A stretch of DNA of 64,000 nucleotides, from NCBI GenBank assembly GCA_003512955.1, contig DOTG01000026.1:124001-188000 (forward strand), written 5' to 3'. Of this stretch, positions 35,281 to 44,436 are shown piece after piece. This stretch comes from Marinilabiliales bacterium. GTDB lineage: Bacteria > Bacteroidota > Bacteroidia > Bacteroidales > SZUA-534. The translations under genes were made by a program, and so were the position numbers. The notes under the pieces are model-generated. The model did no database searches and had not been told where the DNA came from. It was given only the letters and a program-made list of their open reading frames with translations. The first letter of the stretch is position 1. The number at the start of each line of letters is the position of its first letter.

Positions 35281-35647
35281 AGTTGTTCTAATTCAAGCGT
35301 TAAAATGTTATTTTGAGGGCGTAAAAATAATTGCTTTGTTTTCAATAATGTGTAACAAATGTTATGTTCTTGCTCAACTTGATCGTTGAGCAAGGTCTAA
35401 ATATGTAAATATCAATATATTTAAAAATCGAATATGCTGTAAAGCATCAAAATATGGTAAAAAGTCAGGCAATAAAATGACTTTTATTAGGAAAGTGAAA
35501 TCTAAGTTGGTTGAATATTGGAAATAGGGTTGCTTTCTTCTTCAGGGTGTCATATCCGTTCTAATTAGAAACCTCAGATTGTTCATTGATAAATAATTGT
35601 TGAGCATTTGAATTTGTATAGAAACTGTTTTACAGAATCTAAAATTC
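35281..35647. other. Intergenic region upstream of the nuo operon
   Basis: This AT-rich gap separates hddC (ends 35648) from nuoA (starts 35280); both are on the minus strand. It must hold the nuo promoter and perhaps the end of the hdd transcript. Apart from the inverted repeat at 35369-35394 I see no ORF, RNA gene or clear terminator. Confidence 0.6.
35369..35394. promoter_or_regulatory. 10-bp inverted repeat upstream of nuoA, candidate operator
   Basis: cttgctcaac (35369-35378) and gttgagcaag (35385-35394) are perfect reverse complements with a 6-base centre. The site is about 90-115 bases upstream of the nuoA start. No T-run follows on either strand, so it is not an intrinsic terminator; a dimeric regulator site is the likelier reading. 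Confidence 0.45.
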
Positions 35648-36349
35648 CTACCTTAATTGGTTTGCCATTTCCTTTTGCGCCCGTTCATAATCTTCGGGGA
35701 TCCCGATATCGATAAAATAGCCGTCGCTAAAATATGCCTGCATATCAAATTGCATGACCCCTTGTTCCATAATGTCTTTTTCAAATGAAAACTTGGTTGG
35801 GAGCAGAGGATTACTAAACATTCCTTTATTTAATACATAAACCCCGCCATTGATCAATCCTTGTTTGACCGGTTTTTTTTCGTTGAACGCAACAATTTGA
35901 GTGCCTTTTAACTCCACAGTTCCATAGCGGTCGAAGTTTTTCATGGGTTTTAAGGAAAGTGTGAGCTGTGAACCGCTCAACTGATGGTGGGTGTAGAGCG
36001 CCTCCAGATTAACGTCGAAAAAGGTGTCCCCATTCAAAAGAAAAACATCATCGCCGATGGCGAGTTTTAGCGCATTTGCAATGGCTCCCCCCGTTCCCAA
36101 AGGTTCTTTTTCAATGGCATATTCTATTGACATTCCTAAGAACTCGTCCCCAAATACCGATTCAATCACTTCGTGTTTATAACCTACAGCCAAAATCACT
36201 TTATCAATAGGAAAACGGTTCAGGTATCGTAACACATATTCCAAAAAGGGCTTCCCATCAACGGGGGCCATGGGCTTGGGAATGTCATTAATTACCCCTT
36301 TCAGGCGTGTTCCTAAACCTCCGGCTAAAATAATGGCTTCGTTAATCAT
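35648..36349 (-). CDS. hddC: Heptose-1-phosphate nucleotidyltransferase
   Basis: A 233-residue sugar-nucleotide transferase. It has the pyrophosphorylase signature 'LAGGLGTRLKGVINDIPKPM' at the start and metal-binding 'LNGDTFFDV' near residue 105. With GmhA and HddA encoded beside it, the best assignment is HddC, which attaches a nucleotide (GMP in the known HddC) to D-glycero-alpha-D-manno-heptose 1-phosphate. It overlaps gmhA by eight bases. Confidence 0.85.
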   Translation of the reverse strand: MINEAIILAGGLGTRLKGVINDIPKPMAPVDGKPFLEYVLRYLNRFPIDKVILAVGYKHEVIESVFGDEFLGMSIEYAIEKEPLGTGGAIANALKLAIGDDVFLLNGDTFFDVNLEALYTHHQLSGSQLTLSLKPMKNFDRYGTVELKGTQIVAFNEKKPVKQGLINGGVYVLNKGMFSNPLLPTKFSFEKDIMEQGVMQFDMQAYFSDGYFIDIGIPEDYERAQKEMANQLR

Positions 36350-36929
36350 GAGTTCCGAATAAGGTTTCTTCTACAATCTCGCAGATAATGTGCCCCAGCA
36401 TGATGTGCGATTCCTGTATCCTTGGCGTGTCTGAGGAAGGCACATTAAGCAGGAAATGAGTAAGTTCTTTCATTTTCCCTCCGGTTTGTCCGGTCATTCC
36501 TACGGTTACCATATTTTTATCGCAGGCAACTTTTAAAGCACGTACAATATTCTCGCTGTTGCCCGAAGTAGAAAAACCAATGATTACATCGCCTGGCTTT
36601 CCGACGCCGTTCACATATCTGGAATAAATATCGTTGTAAGAATAGTCGTTGGCCACTGCGGTGACATACGAAGAGTTTACATGCAATGCCTCGGCTTCCA
36701 ATGGGGGGCGGTCGAAATAAAAACGACCCGATAATTCGGCAGCTAAATGCTGGGCATCGGCAGCACTTCCGCCGTTCCCGCAAAACAATACTTTTCCGCC
36801 TTTTTTATAGCAGGCAACAATGGCATTGGCAATGTGTGCGGTGGTTTCCATCAAAACCTTGTCGGTGATTATCTGTTGCTTGGTAGCAATGGAGCTTTCT
36901 ATTATTTGTTGGATGTTTATGTTTTTCAT
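36342..36929 (-). CDS. gmhA: Sedoheptulose-7-phosphate isomerase
   Basis: A 195-residue SIS-domain enzyme. 'FCGNGGSAADAQHLAAELSG' near 50-70 is the classic GmhA signature, and 'GFSTSGNSENIV' holds the second phosphate contact. It turns sedoheptulose 7-phosphate into D-glycero-D-manno-heptose 7-phosphate, the first step to nucleotide-activated heptose for surface glycans. It is 192 bases downstream of hddA and overlaps hddC. Confidence 0.93.
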   Translation of the reverse strand: MKNINIQQIIESSIATKQQIITDKVLMETTAHIANAIVACYKKGGKVLFCGNGGSAADAQHLAAELSGRFYFDRPPLEAEALHVNSSYVTAVANDYSYNDIYSRYVNGVGKPGDVIIGFSTSGNSENIVRALKVACDKNMVTVGMTGQTGGKMKELTHFLLNVPSSDTPRIQESHIMLGHIICEIVEETLFGTHD

Positions 36930-37121
36930 TTGGAATCTTTCTTTTTATTGACTGCAAAAGTAATCAAGATTATGATGCAGGAAATCATGAATGGTTGAAA
37001 TTCTGCACTTGAGTAAATGAAAACAGGTCTTACAGATAATTGTTTCTGTAATTGATACCAAATATTTTGTAATAAAAACAGAAAGAAAGTGTATCAACTG
37101 GATGGGCTGAATTTCTTCGCT

Positions 37122-38147
37122 TTAACTGGTTGTCCAGGTCTGCAACCCGGTGGTTACGAATTCGTAACGTTTCACCTGACCTCCGTTTTTTTCCAGCATG
37201 CGGATTACTTCGTGGCGGGAATTGCCCGGGCAATAAAAAAACATAAAACCGCCACCGCCGGCACCGGAAATTTTTCCTCCGCTGGCACCTGCGGCCAATA
37301 CTTTGGTATAAAGTTCATCAATGACAGGATTGGTGATATTGCTGGCCATCTTTTTTTTCTGTTGCCAACCATAATCCATAATCTCACCAATTTTATGAAG
37401 CTCCCCTTTCAGTAGGGCTTCTTTCATGGTGGTGGCCTGCTGCTTGATGTTGTGCATGGCCTCAATAGACTGCTCATTTTTCGATTTCACATTTTGGCGT
37501 TGGGCTTCAATAATCTGTGCCGATACCCGGCTGGTACCTGTGTAATAAAGGACCAGGTTGTATGCAAGTTCGTTCAATATTTGAGGTTTGATGCGCAGCG
37601 GGTTAACAATCACTTTGTCGTCTTTATAAAACTCCATAAAGTTGACACCGCCAAAGGTTGCCGCATATTGATCCTGTTTTCCTCCGGCCATGTCCAAATC
37701 TACGCGTTCAATTTCATAGGCCAGATGAGCCAAATCGTATTCACCCATGGGTAGGTTGAGCCATTCAGCAAAAGCACCAAGCACCGCCGTTACTAAGGTT
37801 GACGAGGTCCCCAATCCCGATCCCGGAGGGGCATCCACGTATGTGGTAAGGGTAAAGGATAAGGAGTGTTTGGCAAAATCTTTGACCACACGGTTGTAAA
37901 TTCCTTTTAAAAGATCGAGTTTTCCGTCAATCGCCAAGCGCACGGTGCTTTCAAACGTGTAACATTCCTCTTTGTCCACCGCATTCAAAACTATCTTGCC
38001 ATCGGAACGGGGCTCAATGGTAGCATAGGCATACATATTAATGGTAGCATTCAAAATGGCACCACCAAAAAGGTCGCTGAACGGAGAAACATCGGAACCG
38101 CCCCCGGCCAATCCCAGCCTCAGGGGAGCTTTACTTCGGATAAACAT
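37122..38147 (-). CDS. hddA: D-glycero-alpha-D-manno-heptose 7-phosphate kinase
   Basis: A 341-residue GHMP-family kinase. 'LRLGLAGGGSDVSPFSDLFG' at the start and the ATP loop 'PPGSGLGTSSTLVTAVLGAF' near 110 are typical, as is the C-terminal 'GGKISGAGGGGFMFFYCP'. It phosphorylates heptose 7-phosphate at C1. The expected phosphatase, GmhB, is not in this cluster and must be encoded elsewhere. Confidence 0.9.
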   Translation of the reverse strand: MFIRSKAPLRLGLAGGGSDVSPFSDLFGGAILNATINMYAYATIEPRSDGKIVLNAVDKEECYTFESTVRLAIDGKLDLLKGIYNRVVKDFAKHSLSFTLTTYVDAPPGSGLGTSSTLVTAVLGAFAEWLNLPMGEYDLAHLAYEIERVDLDMAGGKQDQYAATFGGVNFMEFYKDDKVIVNPLRIKPQILNELAYNLVLYYTGTSRVSAQIIEAQRQNVKSKNEQSIEAMHNIKQQATTMKEALLKGELHKIGEIMDYGWQQKKKMASNITNPVIDELYTKVLAAGASGGKISGAGGGGFMFFYCPGNSRHEVIRMLEKNGGQVKRYEFVTTGLQTWTTS

Positions 38148-38931
38148 GGCTATTGTAACTTATTATGTTTTTACTAATTGGCATTCATTGCGCATATAAC
38201 TTATTCACTTTATTAATGATGTGAACAAAAAGTAATTCACAAAGATAATTATCCAATTCAATTATTCTGTGGTTAGTTTTTTGGCCGCTAAAGAGGATAT
38301 GCTTGACTTGGTATTTATTTCCTACAGTTTATGCCAGAAGGTTTTGAATCCGTTTTATAAAGCAAAAAGCAGGGTCATTCAAAAAAGTTAAAAGATAATT
38401 TGGGATTAGCAGAAAACGAAATTTGTTTGCACAAATATATAATCCATCTAAAATGGATGGTCATTGCCTAAAACAAGAAAACTAGGAAATGGAATAGGTC
38501 GGTTTTTGTGTTTTCGCTATCGATTCAATATACATCTCTTTACTTGTAATGCGTAGGGTAGATTTTTTCACCCAATCGTACGAATCGCAGATTACATCAA
38601 AAACACTTAAAAATATGATGGCACTTCTTATTATCATGCTGCGAAGATAAGTCCTTTTTAAACTTAAAAAATACTCGTTTGACTAAATGCAGTTATACAT
38701 CCATAAACAGAATGGTCAAATTGCCTATTTAATGCCAATTCACGTTGAAAATTGCATGATTTGTAGTAGGATGCACAGATATTTTGGTTTTTTATTCAAA
38801 TGATAGGATGAGGCTTATAAAAATATCTATAACTTTAACCCTTGGTTTGTTTACTGAATAACCCGTTCCGAAAATAAAAAATGGAAAACCTATTTATAAA
38901 TTATTGAAGTATAACCTTTAAATGAATTAAA
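38148..38931. other. Long intergenic region (784 bases), mostly empty
   Basis: The gap between divergent hddA and the TPR-like secreted protein gene is unusually long. It contains one short minus-strand ORF (38482-38637) of doubtful reality. Otherwise it is AT-rich, with no tRNA, riboswitch or repeat I could recognise. A decayed gene is possible. Confidence 0.5.
38482..38637 (-). CDS. Possible 51-residue small protein
   Basis: An ATG at 38637 opens 51 codons ending at TAG (38484-38482). The product starts MIIRSAIIFLSVFDVICDS and continues with a charged C-terminal half, so it could be a small membrane-associated peptide. The only Shine-Dalgarno-like string (AAAGGA) is about 16 bases upstream, which is far. 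It may instead be a gene remnant. I recognise no family. Confidence 0.25.
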   Translation of the reverse strand: MIIRSAIIFLSVFDVICDSYDWVKKSTLRITSKEMYIESIAKTQKPTYSIS

Positions 38932-39393
38932 ATGAAAAGATTTTTAGTATCCATCGTCCTGTTAACCTTTATTGGTTCAGTTATAGCACAAGATCTTCCT
39001 TCGGATGTTGAAAAAGTTTATAAAGGGGCCGAGAAGTTAAAATCCCGGAAGGAATATAAAAGCGCCATCAATGCTTACAAAGAAGTTTTACGGAGCGTAA
39101 GTCACATACCAAGTATGGAAAGCATCGCTGAGATTTCAATGGAGCTCATGACCCCTCCTAATTACAGAATGGCTTATGAATATTACGACAAAGCCATCAG
39201 TGAATTGGAAAGGCAATTAGCAGCCACTACTAAAAGGAAAGAACAAACTCAAATAGGATTGGATATACAAAGATTAACGCCTAAACGGAATAAAGCCAAA
39301 TCATACGTCGATGATTTTGATAAAGCCAAAGATATGAAGAATGATGGCAATCGCTTGATGGATGATAAGGACCTGAATGAAGATGCAGACTAA
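38932..39393 (+). CDS. Secreted TPR-like helical protein
   Basis: A 153-residue protein with a Sec signal peptide (cleavage near 'VIAQ', residue 20). The mature part is helical; 'AEKLKSRKEYKSAINAYKEV' followed by 'YRMAYEYYDKAISELERQL' resembles two TPR motifs. The C-terminal is very acidic and lysine-rich, ending in DEDAD. Function unknown; TPR proteins of this size usually act as periplasmic scaffolds. It stands alone, ended by the terminator at 39416. Confidence 0.75.
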   Translation: MKRFLVSIVLLTFIGSVIAQDLPSDVEKVYKGAEKLKSRKEYKSAINAYKEVLRSVSHIPSMESIAEISMELMTPPNYRMAYEYYDKAISELERQLAATTKRKEQTQIGLDIQRLTPKRNKAKSYVDDFDKAKDMKNDGNRLMDDKDLNEDAD

Positions 39394-39415
39394 GAACGAA
39401 TAAACAACGACCATA

Positions 39416-39451
39416 AAAAAAAGTGACTCCCAAAAGAGAGTCACTTTTTTT
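39416..39451. terminator. Bidirectional intrinsic terminator
   Basis: A perfect 14-bp inverted repeat (39416-39429 with 39438-39451) with an 8-base loop, flanked by A7 on the left and T7 on the right. It lies between the convergent genes ending at 39393 (plus) and 39501 (minus), and can serve both. Confidence 0.9.
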
Positions 39452-39500
39452 GTATTAACCTAAACGAATCGAATAGCCTCAGGGGATACCCGAAAAGGAA

Positions 39501-40511
39501 CTATAGTTTTGCTGTTTTTACAGTTTTAATAATTCTTGATGCCACTTTATATGGATCAGCATTGGATGCAGGCCTTCTATCTTCAAGCCAACCTTTATAC
39601 CCTTTTTCAACCGTTGCAATTGGAATCCGTATTGATGCACCTCTATCAGAAACACCGTAGCTAAAACTGTGAATCGATTGAGTTTCGTGTCTTCCGGTTA
39701 ACCTTCTTTCATTTCCATCGCCATATACAGCAATATGGTCACTGTGAAGGGGTTCAAAGGCCTTACATATTTTATCGTATGTTTCTTTACTGCCGCAAGT
39801 GCGCAATACGGTGTTCGAAAAATTAGCATGCATACCTGAGCCATTCCAATCACCTTTTACAGGTTTTGGATCTAAATTAATGCGCACCCCGTATTCTTCA
39901 CCAATCCGTTCGAGCAAATAACGAGCTGCCCATACTTGGTCACCAGCCGCTTTGGCTCCTTTGGCAAAAATCTGGTATTCCCACTGCCCTTTCATTACCT
40001 CGGCGTTAATACCTTCGATATTTAAGCCGGCTTCAATGCAAAGATCGAGATGTTTGTTGGCAATTTCGCGGCCTACAATGTATTCAGCCCCAACTGAACA
40101 GTAATAAGGACCTTGCGGTGCAGGAAAATACCCTGGTGCAGGAAAGCCAAGCGGGGTATGGTGATCGATATCCCACAATACATATTCCTGTTCAAATCCA
40201 AACCAGAAATCATGGTCGTCATCATCAATGGTGGCACGGGCATTCGATTTATGTGGTGTGCCATCAGAGTTTAAAACTTCTGAAATAACCAAGTATCCAT
40301 TTTTTCTCGCTGGATCAGGAAAAACAGAAACAGGTTTTAATAATAAATCCGAAGATCCTCCTGGTGCCTGGTTGGTAGATGAACCATCAAAGCTCCATAT
40401 AGGGCAATCTTCAACTTTCCCACTAAAGTTTTCAACTACCTTTGTTTTACTCCTCATTAATGGAGTTGGTTCATAACCATCGAGCCAAATGTATTCCAGT
40501 TTCGATTTCAT
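39501..40511 (-). CDS. Glutamine synthetase, type II (eukaryote-like)
   Basis: A 336-residue glutamine synthetase of the GSII type, much shorter than bacterial GSI (about 470). It has 'WSFDGSSTNQAPGGSSDLLL', 'FGFEQEYVLWD' and the ATP-binding 'NGSGMHANFS' with 'GDGNERRLTG'. It makes glutamine from glutamate and ammonia in the cytoplasm. It follows the GSIII gene on the same strand after 344 bases. GSII lacks the adenylylation control of GSI, so regulation would be at the transcript or by feedback. Confidence 0.93.
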   Translation of the reverse strand: MKSKLEYIWLDGYEPTPLMRSKTKVVENFSGKVEDCPIWSFDGSSTNQAPGGSSDLLLKPVSVFPDPARKNGYLVISEVLNSDGTPHKSNARATIDDDDHDFWFGFEQEYVLWDIDHHTPLGFPAPGYFPAPQGPYYCSVGAEYIVGREIANKHLDLCIEAGLNIEGINAEVMKGQWEYQIFAKGAKAAGDQVWAARYLLERIGEEYGVRINLDPKPVKGDWNGSGMHANFSNTVLRTCGSKETYDKICKAFEPLHSDHIAVYGDGNERRLTGRHETQSIHSFSYGVSDRGASIRIPIATVEKGYKGWLEDRRPASNADPYKVASRIIKTVKTAKL

Positions 40512-40855
40512 ACAATTATTGATTTAAAAGTTGCGTTTAAAAATAATTTATGCCACAAAAATAACAATTAGAAATTATTAAAAAATATTTTTATCATATA
40601 TTTTTAATAAACCTATTATAATTTACATAGAAATGATTAGAAAATAATTAAAAATGGCATAATACGATATTAATACAATAAAAATATATTCTATGTATAT
40701 AAAAAATAGGGGGTAAGAATAAAAACATAAACAAAAATATGTAAGTGGATTAATTTACCCTATACGGTAGAGATTTCACTTAGCGTGAAGCTGTATCACC
40801 AGCAAAAAAAGGCCCCTGAATTATACAGGAGCCCTTCATTCAATCTAAATTATTA
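40512..40855. other. AT-rich regulatory region between the two glutamine synthetase genes
   Basis: It holds the GSIII terminator (40804-40834) and, nearer to 40511, a strongly AT-rich stretch that should contain the GSII promoter. A 9-bp inverted repeat, tacatagaa (40624-40632) and ttctatgta (40689-40697), is present but in such AT-rich DNA it may be chance. No ORF is seen. Confidence 0.5.
40804..40834 (-). terminator. Intrinsic terminator behind the type III glutamine synthetase gene
   Basis: On the minus strand an 8-bp stem (ggctcctg with caggggcc, one G-U pair) and a short loop are followed by seven T. It lies 22 bases behind the stop codon at 40856. Confidence 0.8.
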
Positions 40856-43045
40856 TTATCTGGCAAACAATAATTCCCGATACTTAGGTAATGGCCATAT
40901 TTCATTATCAACAATCATCTCGAGATGATCGATGTGATACCTGATTTCAGAAAGATATGGTTTTACCTCTTCTGAATACAGACGTGCTTTTTCATAAAGA
41001 TCTTCGACGGCATTGGCTTTTTTACGGGCTTCAATCATGTTTTTCACCTTAATTTTAATTAAAGCAATTCGTCCCGATATTTCTTTAATCGTCTGCAATT
41101 GGATACCTGCAATCTGATCGAAGTCTTTGGCGTCAAGCACCTGCTTCAATCCACGCACGTTTTCAATTAACTGGTTTTGGTATTTATACACAGTTGGGAT
41201 GATGTGGTTGGTGGCCAAATCGCCAAGTACCCTTGATTCAATCTGAAGAATTTTTGTATAATTCTCAACTTTGATTTCATGACGTGCCTCTAATTCACGT
41301 TTAGTGAAAATATTGTGTCCTGTGCATAAGTTGAGGGTTTTTTCTGATTCAAAGGCCTCTAAAGCTTTTACCACCTCTTTGATATTCGATAATCCCCTAC
41401 GTTCGGCCTCTTCAACCCATTCCTGGCTATAACCGTTACCATCGAATCGGATGACCTTTGATGAAATGATGTAATCTTTTAGAACTTGTAAGATGGCTTC
41501 GTCCTTTTTGACCCCGGCATCAATCTTAGCATCTACCTCAACTTTGAATTTCTTCAGCTGATCGGCAACGGCTAACGATAAAAATGTCATCGGTGCGGCA
41601 CAATTGGCATTTGAACCAACAGCCCTGAATTCAAACCGGTTTCCGGTAAATGCAAATGGTGAAGTCCGGTTTCTATCGGTATTATCCAACAGAAGTTCAG
41701 GAATTCTACCAATGTCAAGCTTTAATTCAGTCTTTTCGTCGGGGGACATTTTTTTATCGGTAACCCGCTCTTCGAGTTCATCAAGTACTTTAGTTAAATA
41801 GCTGCCCAGGAAAACCGAGATAATTGATGGTGGAGCTTCAGAGGCTCCCAAACGGTGTTCATTTCCAGCGGATACAATACTTGCGCGAAGTAAATCGGCA
41901 TGTTCATGAACGGCTTTAATTGTGTTAACTATAAATGTTAAAAACTGAAGATTCGATTTTGGGTTTTTCCCGGGAGATAACAGATTCACGCCGGTGTTGG
42001 TAGCCATAGACCAGTTGTTGTGTTTTCCCGAGCCATTGATACCTTTGAATGGTTTTTCGTGCAAAAGCACCTTGAAATTATGCCGCCGCGAAATTTTTTT
42101 CATCAAATCCATCATCAACATGTTGTGATCTACCGCCAAGTTGGCTTCTTCGTACACGGGAGCGCATTCGAACTGATTGGGAGCCACTTCGTTGTGCCTG
42201 GTTTTAATAGGAATCCCCAATTTGTAGGCTTCTATTTCAAATTCACGCATAAAGGCTGTAACACGTGTCGGGATTGTCCCAAAATAATGATCTTCCAACT
42301 GCTGGTCTTTAGCTGAAGGGTGCCCCATCAGGGTCCGGCCGGTCAGCATTAAATCGGGGCGTGCCATATAAAGCGCACTGTCAACCAAAAAGTATTCCTG
42401 CTCCCAACCTAAGGTGGCAAAAACTTTTGTCACATCTTTATCGAAATATTGACAAACCTCCACGGCTGCATCATTTAATAATGATAAAGATTTTAACAAA
42501 GGTGTTTTATAGTCTAGTGCCTCACCGGTATATGAAACAAAAATGGTTGGGATACAAAGGGTTCGATCGAAAATGAATGCCGGCGAAGAAGGATCCCAGG
42601 CCGTATAACCTCTGGCTTCGAAAGTATTTCTTAGTCCACCACTTGGGAAACTGGAAGCATCGGGTTCCTGCTGTACAAGTTTTGCCCCGTCAAAACTTTC
42701 AATAACTCCATCTGTAAGTGAAGGCTCAAAGAAGGCATCGTGCTTTTCGGCAGTTGCTCCTGTAAGCGGGTGAAACCAGTGGGTGTAATGGGTAACACCT
42801 TTTGATACCGCCCACGCTTTCATGCCCGATGAAACCTGATCCGCGATTCTCCGGGGAATTCGGGTTCCATTTTCAATGGCATCTTTAACCGTATCATAGG
42901 CCTCTTTTGATAAGAACTCCTTCATCTTCCGCTGATCGAACACATTTTCAGCAAAGTATTCCGAGGTCTTTTTTAAAGGCTGCTCCACGGGTTGTGCCTG
43001 TCGCGTCATTAACGCTTCTAATGCTTTAAAACGAATTGTTGCCAT
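40856..43045 (-). CDS. glnN: Glutamine synthetase, type III
   Basis: A 729-residue GSIII enzyme, the type typical for Bacteroides and cyanobacteria (usual length about 720-730). 'GLRNTFEARGYTAWDPSSPA' is the GSIII signature near 145-165; 'GWEQEYFLVD' and 'NGSGKHNNWS' are the catalytic and ATP motifs. It makes glutamine from glutamate, ammonia and ATP. The frame opens at 43078, but the ATG at 43045 (MATIRFKALEAL) is the family start. It ends in its own terminator, so the GSII gene downstream likely has its own promoter. Confidence 0.95.
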   Translation of the reverse strand: MATIRFKALEALMTRQAQPVEQPLKKTSEYFAENVFDQRKMKEFLSKEAYDTVKDAIENGTRIPRRIADQVSSGMKAWAVSKGVTHYTHWFHPLTGATAEKHDAFFEPSLTDGVIESFDGAKLVQQEPDASSFPSGGLRNTFEARGYTAWDPSSPAFIFDRTLCIPTIFVSYTGEALDYKTPLLKSLSLLNDAAVEVCQYFDKDVTKVFATLGWEQEYFLVDSALYMARPDLMLTGRTLMGHPSAKDQQLEDHYFGTIPTRVTAFMREFEIEAYKLGIPIKTRHNEVAPNQFECAPVYEEANLAVDHNMLMMDLMKKISRRHNFKVLLHEKPFKGINGSGKHNNWSMATNTGVNLLSPGKNPKSNLQFLTFIVNTIKAVHEHADLLRASIVSAGNEHRLGASEAPPSIISVFLGSYLTKVLDELEERVTDKKMSPDEKTELKLDIGRIPELLLDNTDRNRTSPFAFTGNRFEFRAVGSNANCAAPMTFLSLAVADQLKKFKVEVDAKIDAGVKKDEAILQVLKDYIISSKVIRFDGNGYSQEWVEEAERRGLSNIKEVVKALEAFESEKTLNLCTGHNIFTKRELEARHEIKVENYTKILQIESRVLGDLATNHIIPTVYKYQNQLIENVRGLKQVLDAKDFDQIAGIQLQTIKEISGRIALIKIKVKNMIEARKKANAVEDLYEKARLYSEEVKPYLSEIRYHIDHLEMIVDNEIWPLPKYRELLFAR

Positions 43046-43382
43046 AAAGAAAAATTTAGATTTATACAAAATTAACAAATTTTAAATACGCCCCCCTCAA
43101 TGTTAGATGTCAGCTTTGAGATATTATATAATATGCAAACCTACCCCCAATACATTTGTTGGTGCAAACGTTTTACAAAAAAATATTTTAAAACTCCGGT
43201 ATCTTAAATTTGTTGGAATTATGAATTGTGGAAACTATAAAAAGAAAATTAATTATCTTCGATTCAAATTAAATCAAAAATAAATGGGACTCCGATGATT
43301 TGATTTAAATGAACATGTAATTCTAAAAATAACAATATAGTTGCGGCTGTCCATTGAGATATAATCATTTAAATTTTTGGGG
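43046..43382. other. Divergent promoter region, glnN and endonuclease-like gene
   Basis: This stretch of 337 bases separates two divergent genes and must contain both promoters. It is AT-rich. I saw no ORF, RNA gene or convincing inverted repeat in it. Confidence 0.5.
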
Positions 43383-44432
43383 ATGAAAAAGTTAATTAAA
43401 ATTCTTGTTCTTGTTATTTTAATTCCCGTGCTTTTGTTCGGGTTGTTTTTAGTATATAGTACCCTAGTTGATTACAAACCAGCTCCCATCGAATTGTTGA
43501 GCAAATCAGAAGGGGATGTCATAAATGTATATGATACGCTACATACCTTTATTTGGAATGTTGGCTATTGTGGTTTGGGCGATGACATGAGTTTTTTTTA
43601 TGATGGTGGGGATCGCACCCGGACCAATCCCGAAAAGGCGAAAGAAAATTCCGAAGCTATTATGAAGCAAATTGCGGCGAATGATTCCATTGATTTCTTC
43701 CTTTTTCAGGAAGTAGATGTGGATTCGAAGCGAAGTTTTCATGAGAATCAGTTGGCAGCATTGGAATCATCGTTATCGGGATATATGAGCTATTTTGCCC
43801 TGAATTACAAAGTAACATTTGTGCCCGTTCCGCCTACCAGCCCAATGGGTAAAGTGGAAGGCGGGCTTGTTTCTATGAGCAAAGCTGTTCCATTCGAGGT
43901 TTACCGTCATTCCTTTTTAGGAAACTATGGTTGGCCCAAAGGACTTTTTATGCTCGATCGGTGTTTTATGGTTCAGCGGTTTTATACCTCCGATGGCAAA
44001 GAGCTTCTAATTATAAATACACATAACGAAGCTTATGACGATGGTTCGTTGCGTAAGGAGCAGATGAAGATGATGCGGGAATATTTATTAAAAGAATTTG
44101 AGAATGGTAATTACGTGCTTGTTGGCGGCGACTGGAACCAAAATCCACCTATTGCAGGGGAAGATGAATCTGAATCGAAGGAGGGGCACCTGACCCGGAT
44201 CCAGATTGCATCGGATTTTATGCCAGAAGGCTGGCAATGGGTTTTTAATAAAAATATCCCTACCAACCGGATGATTGATGAAGCTTACAATCCGGCAACT
44301 ACCAATACAACCATTATCGATTTTTATTTGCTATCGCCAAACCTGATACCGGTGATTCAAAAAACCGTTGATTTGCAATTTAAAAACTCCGATCACCAGC
44401 CGGTGTTGCTCTCTTTCTCGTTTAAGAGGTAA
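43383..44432 (+). CDS. Exported endonuclease/exonuclease/phosphatase-family protein
   Basis: A 349-residue protein with an N-terminal hydrophobic helix (about 6-25), a signal anchor or signal peptide. The catalytic domain shows the family marks: 'FFLFQEVDVDSKRSF' with the metal-binding Glu, 'LVGGDWNQNPP' and the terminal SDHQPVLLSF. The family cleaves phosphodiester bonds in nucleic acids or phospholipids (sphingomyelinase-like); the substrate is not predictable. An in-frame TTG at 43377 precedes the ATG at 43383, which is preferred. It ends four bases from the convergent PspC gene. Confidence 0.85.
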   Translation: MKKLIKILVLVILIPVLLFGLFLVYSTLVDYKPAPIELLSKSEGDVINVYDTLHTFIWNVGYCGLGDDMSFFYDGGDRTRTNPEKAKENSEAIMKQIAANDSIDFFLFQEVDVDSKRSFHENQLAALESSLSGYMSYFALNYKVTFVPVPPTSPMGKVEGGLVSMSKAVPFEVYRHSFLGNYGWPKGLFMLDRCFMVQRFYTSDGKELLIINTHNEAYDDGSLRKEQMKMMREYLLKEFENGNYVLVGGDWNQNPPIAGEDESESKEGHLTRIQIASDFMPEGWQWVFNKNIPTNRMIDEAYNPATTNTTIIDFYLLSPNLIPVIQKTVDLQFKNSDHQPVLLSFSFKR

Positions 44433-44436
44433 TCAT

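Noticed and set aside
38190..38205. Similarity of 'gcgcatataactt' (near 38190) to 'gcacatataactt' (near 46732) as a shared promoter or repeat
   Set aside because: The match covers only about 12 bases in AT-rich DNA, and the flanks do not align.
40624..40697. 9-bp inverted repeat in the glutamine synthetase intergenic region as operator
   Set aside because: The arms are 56 bases apart in very AT-rich DNA, where such matches are expected by chance. It is only mentioned in the region entry.
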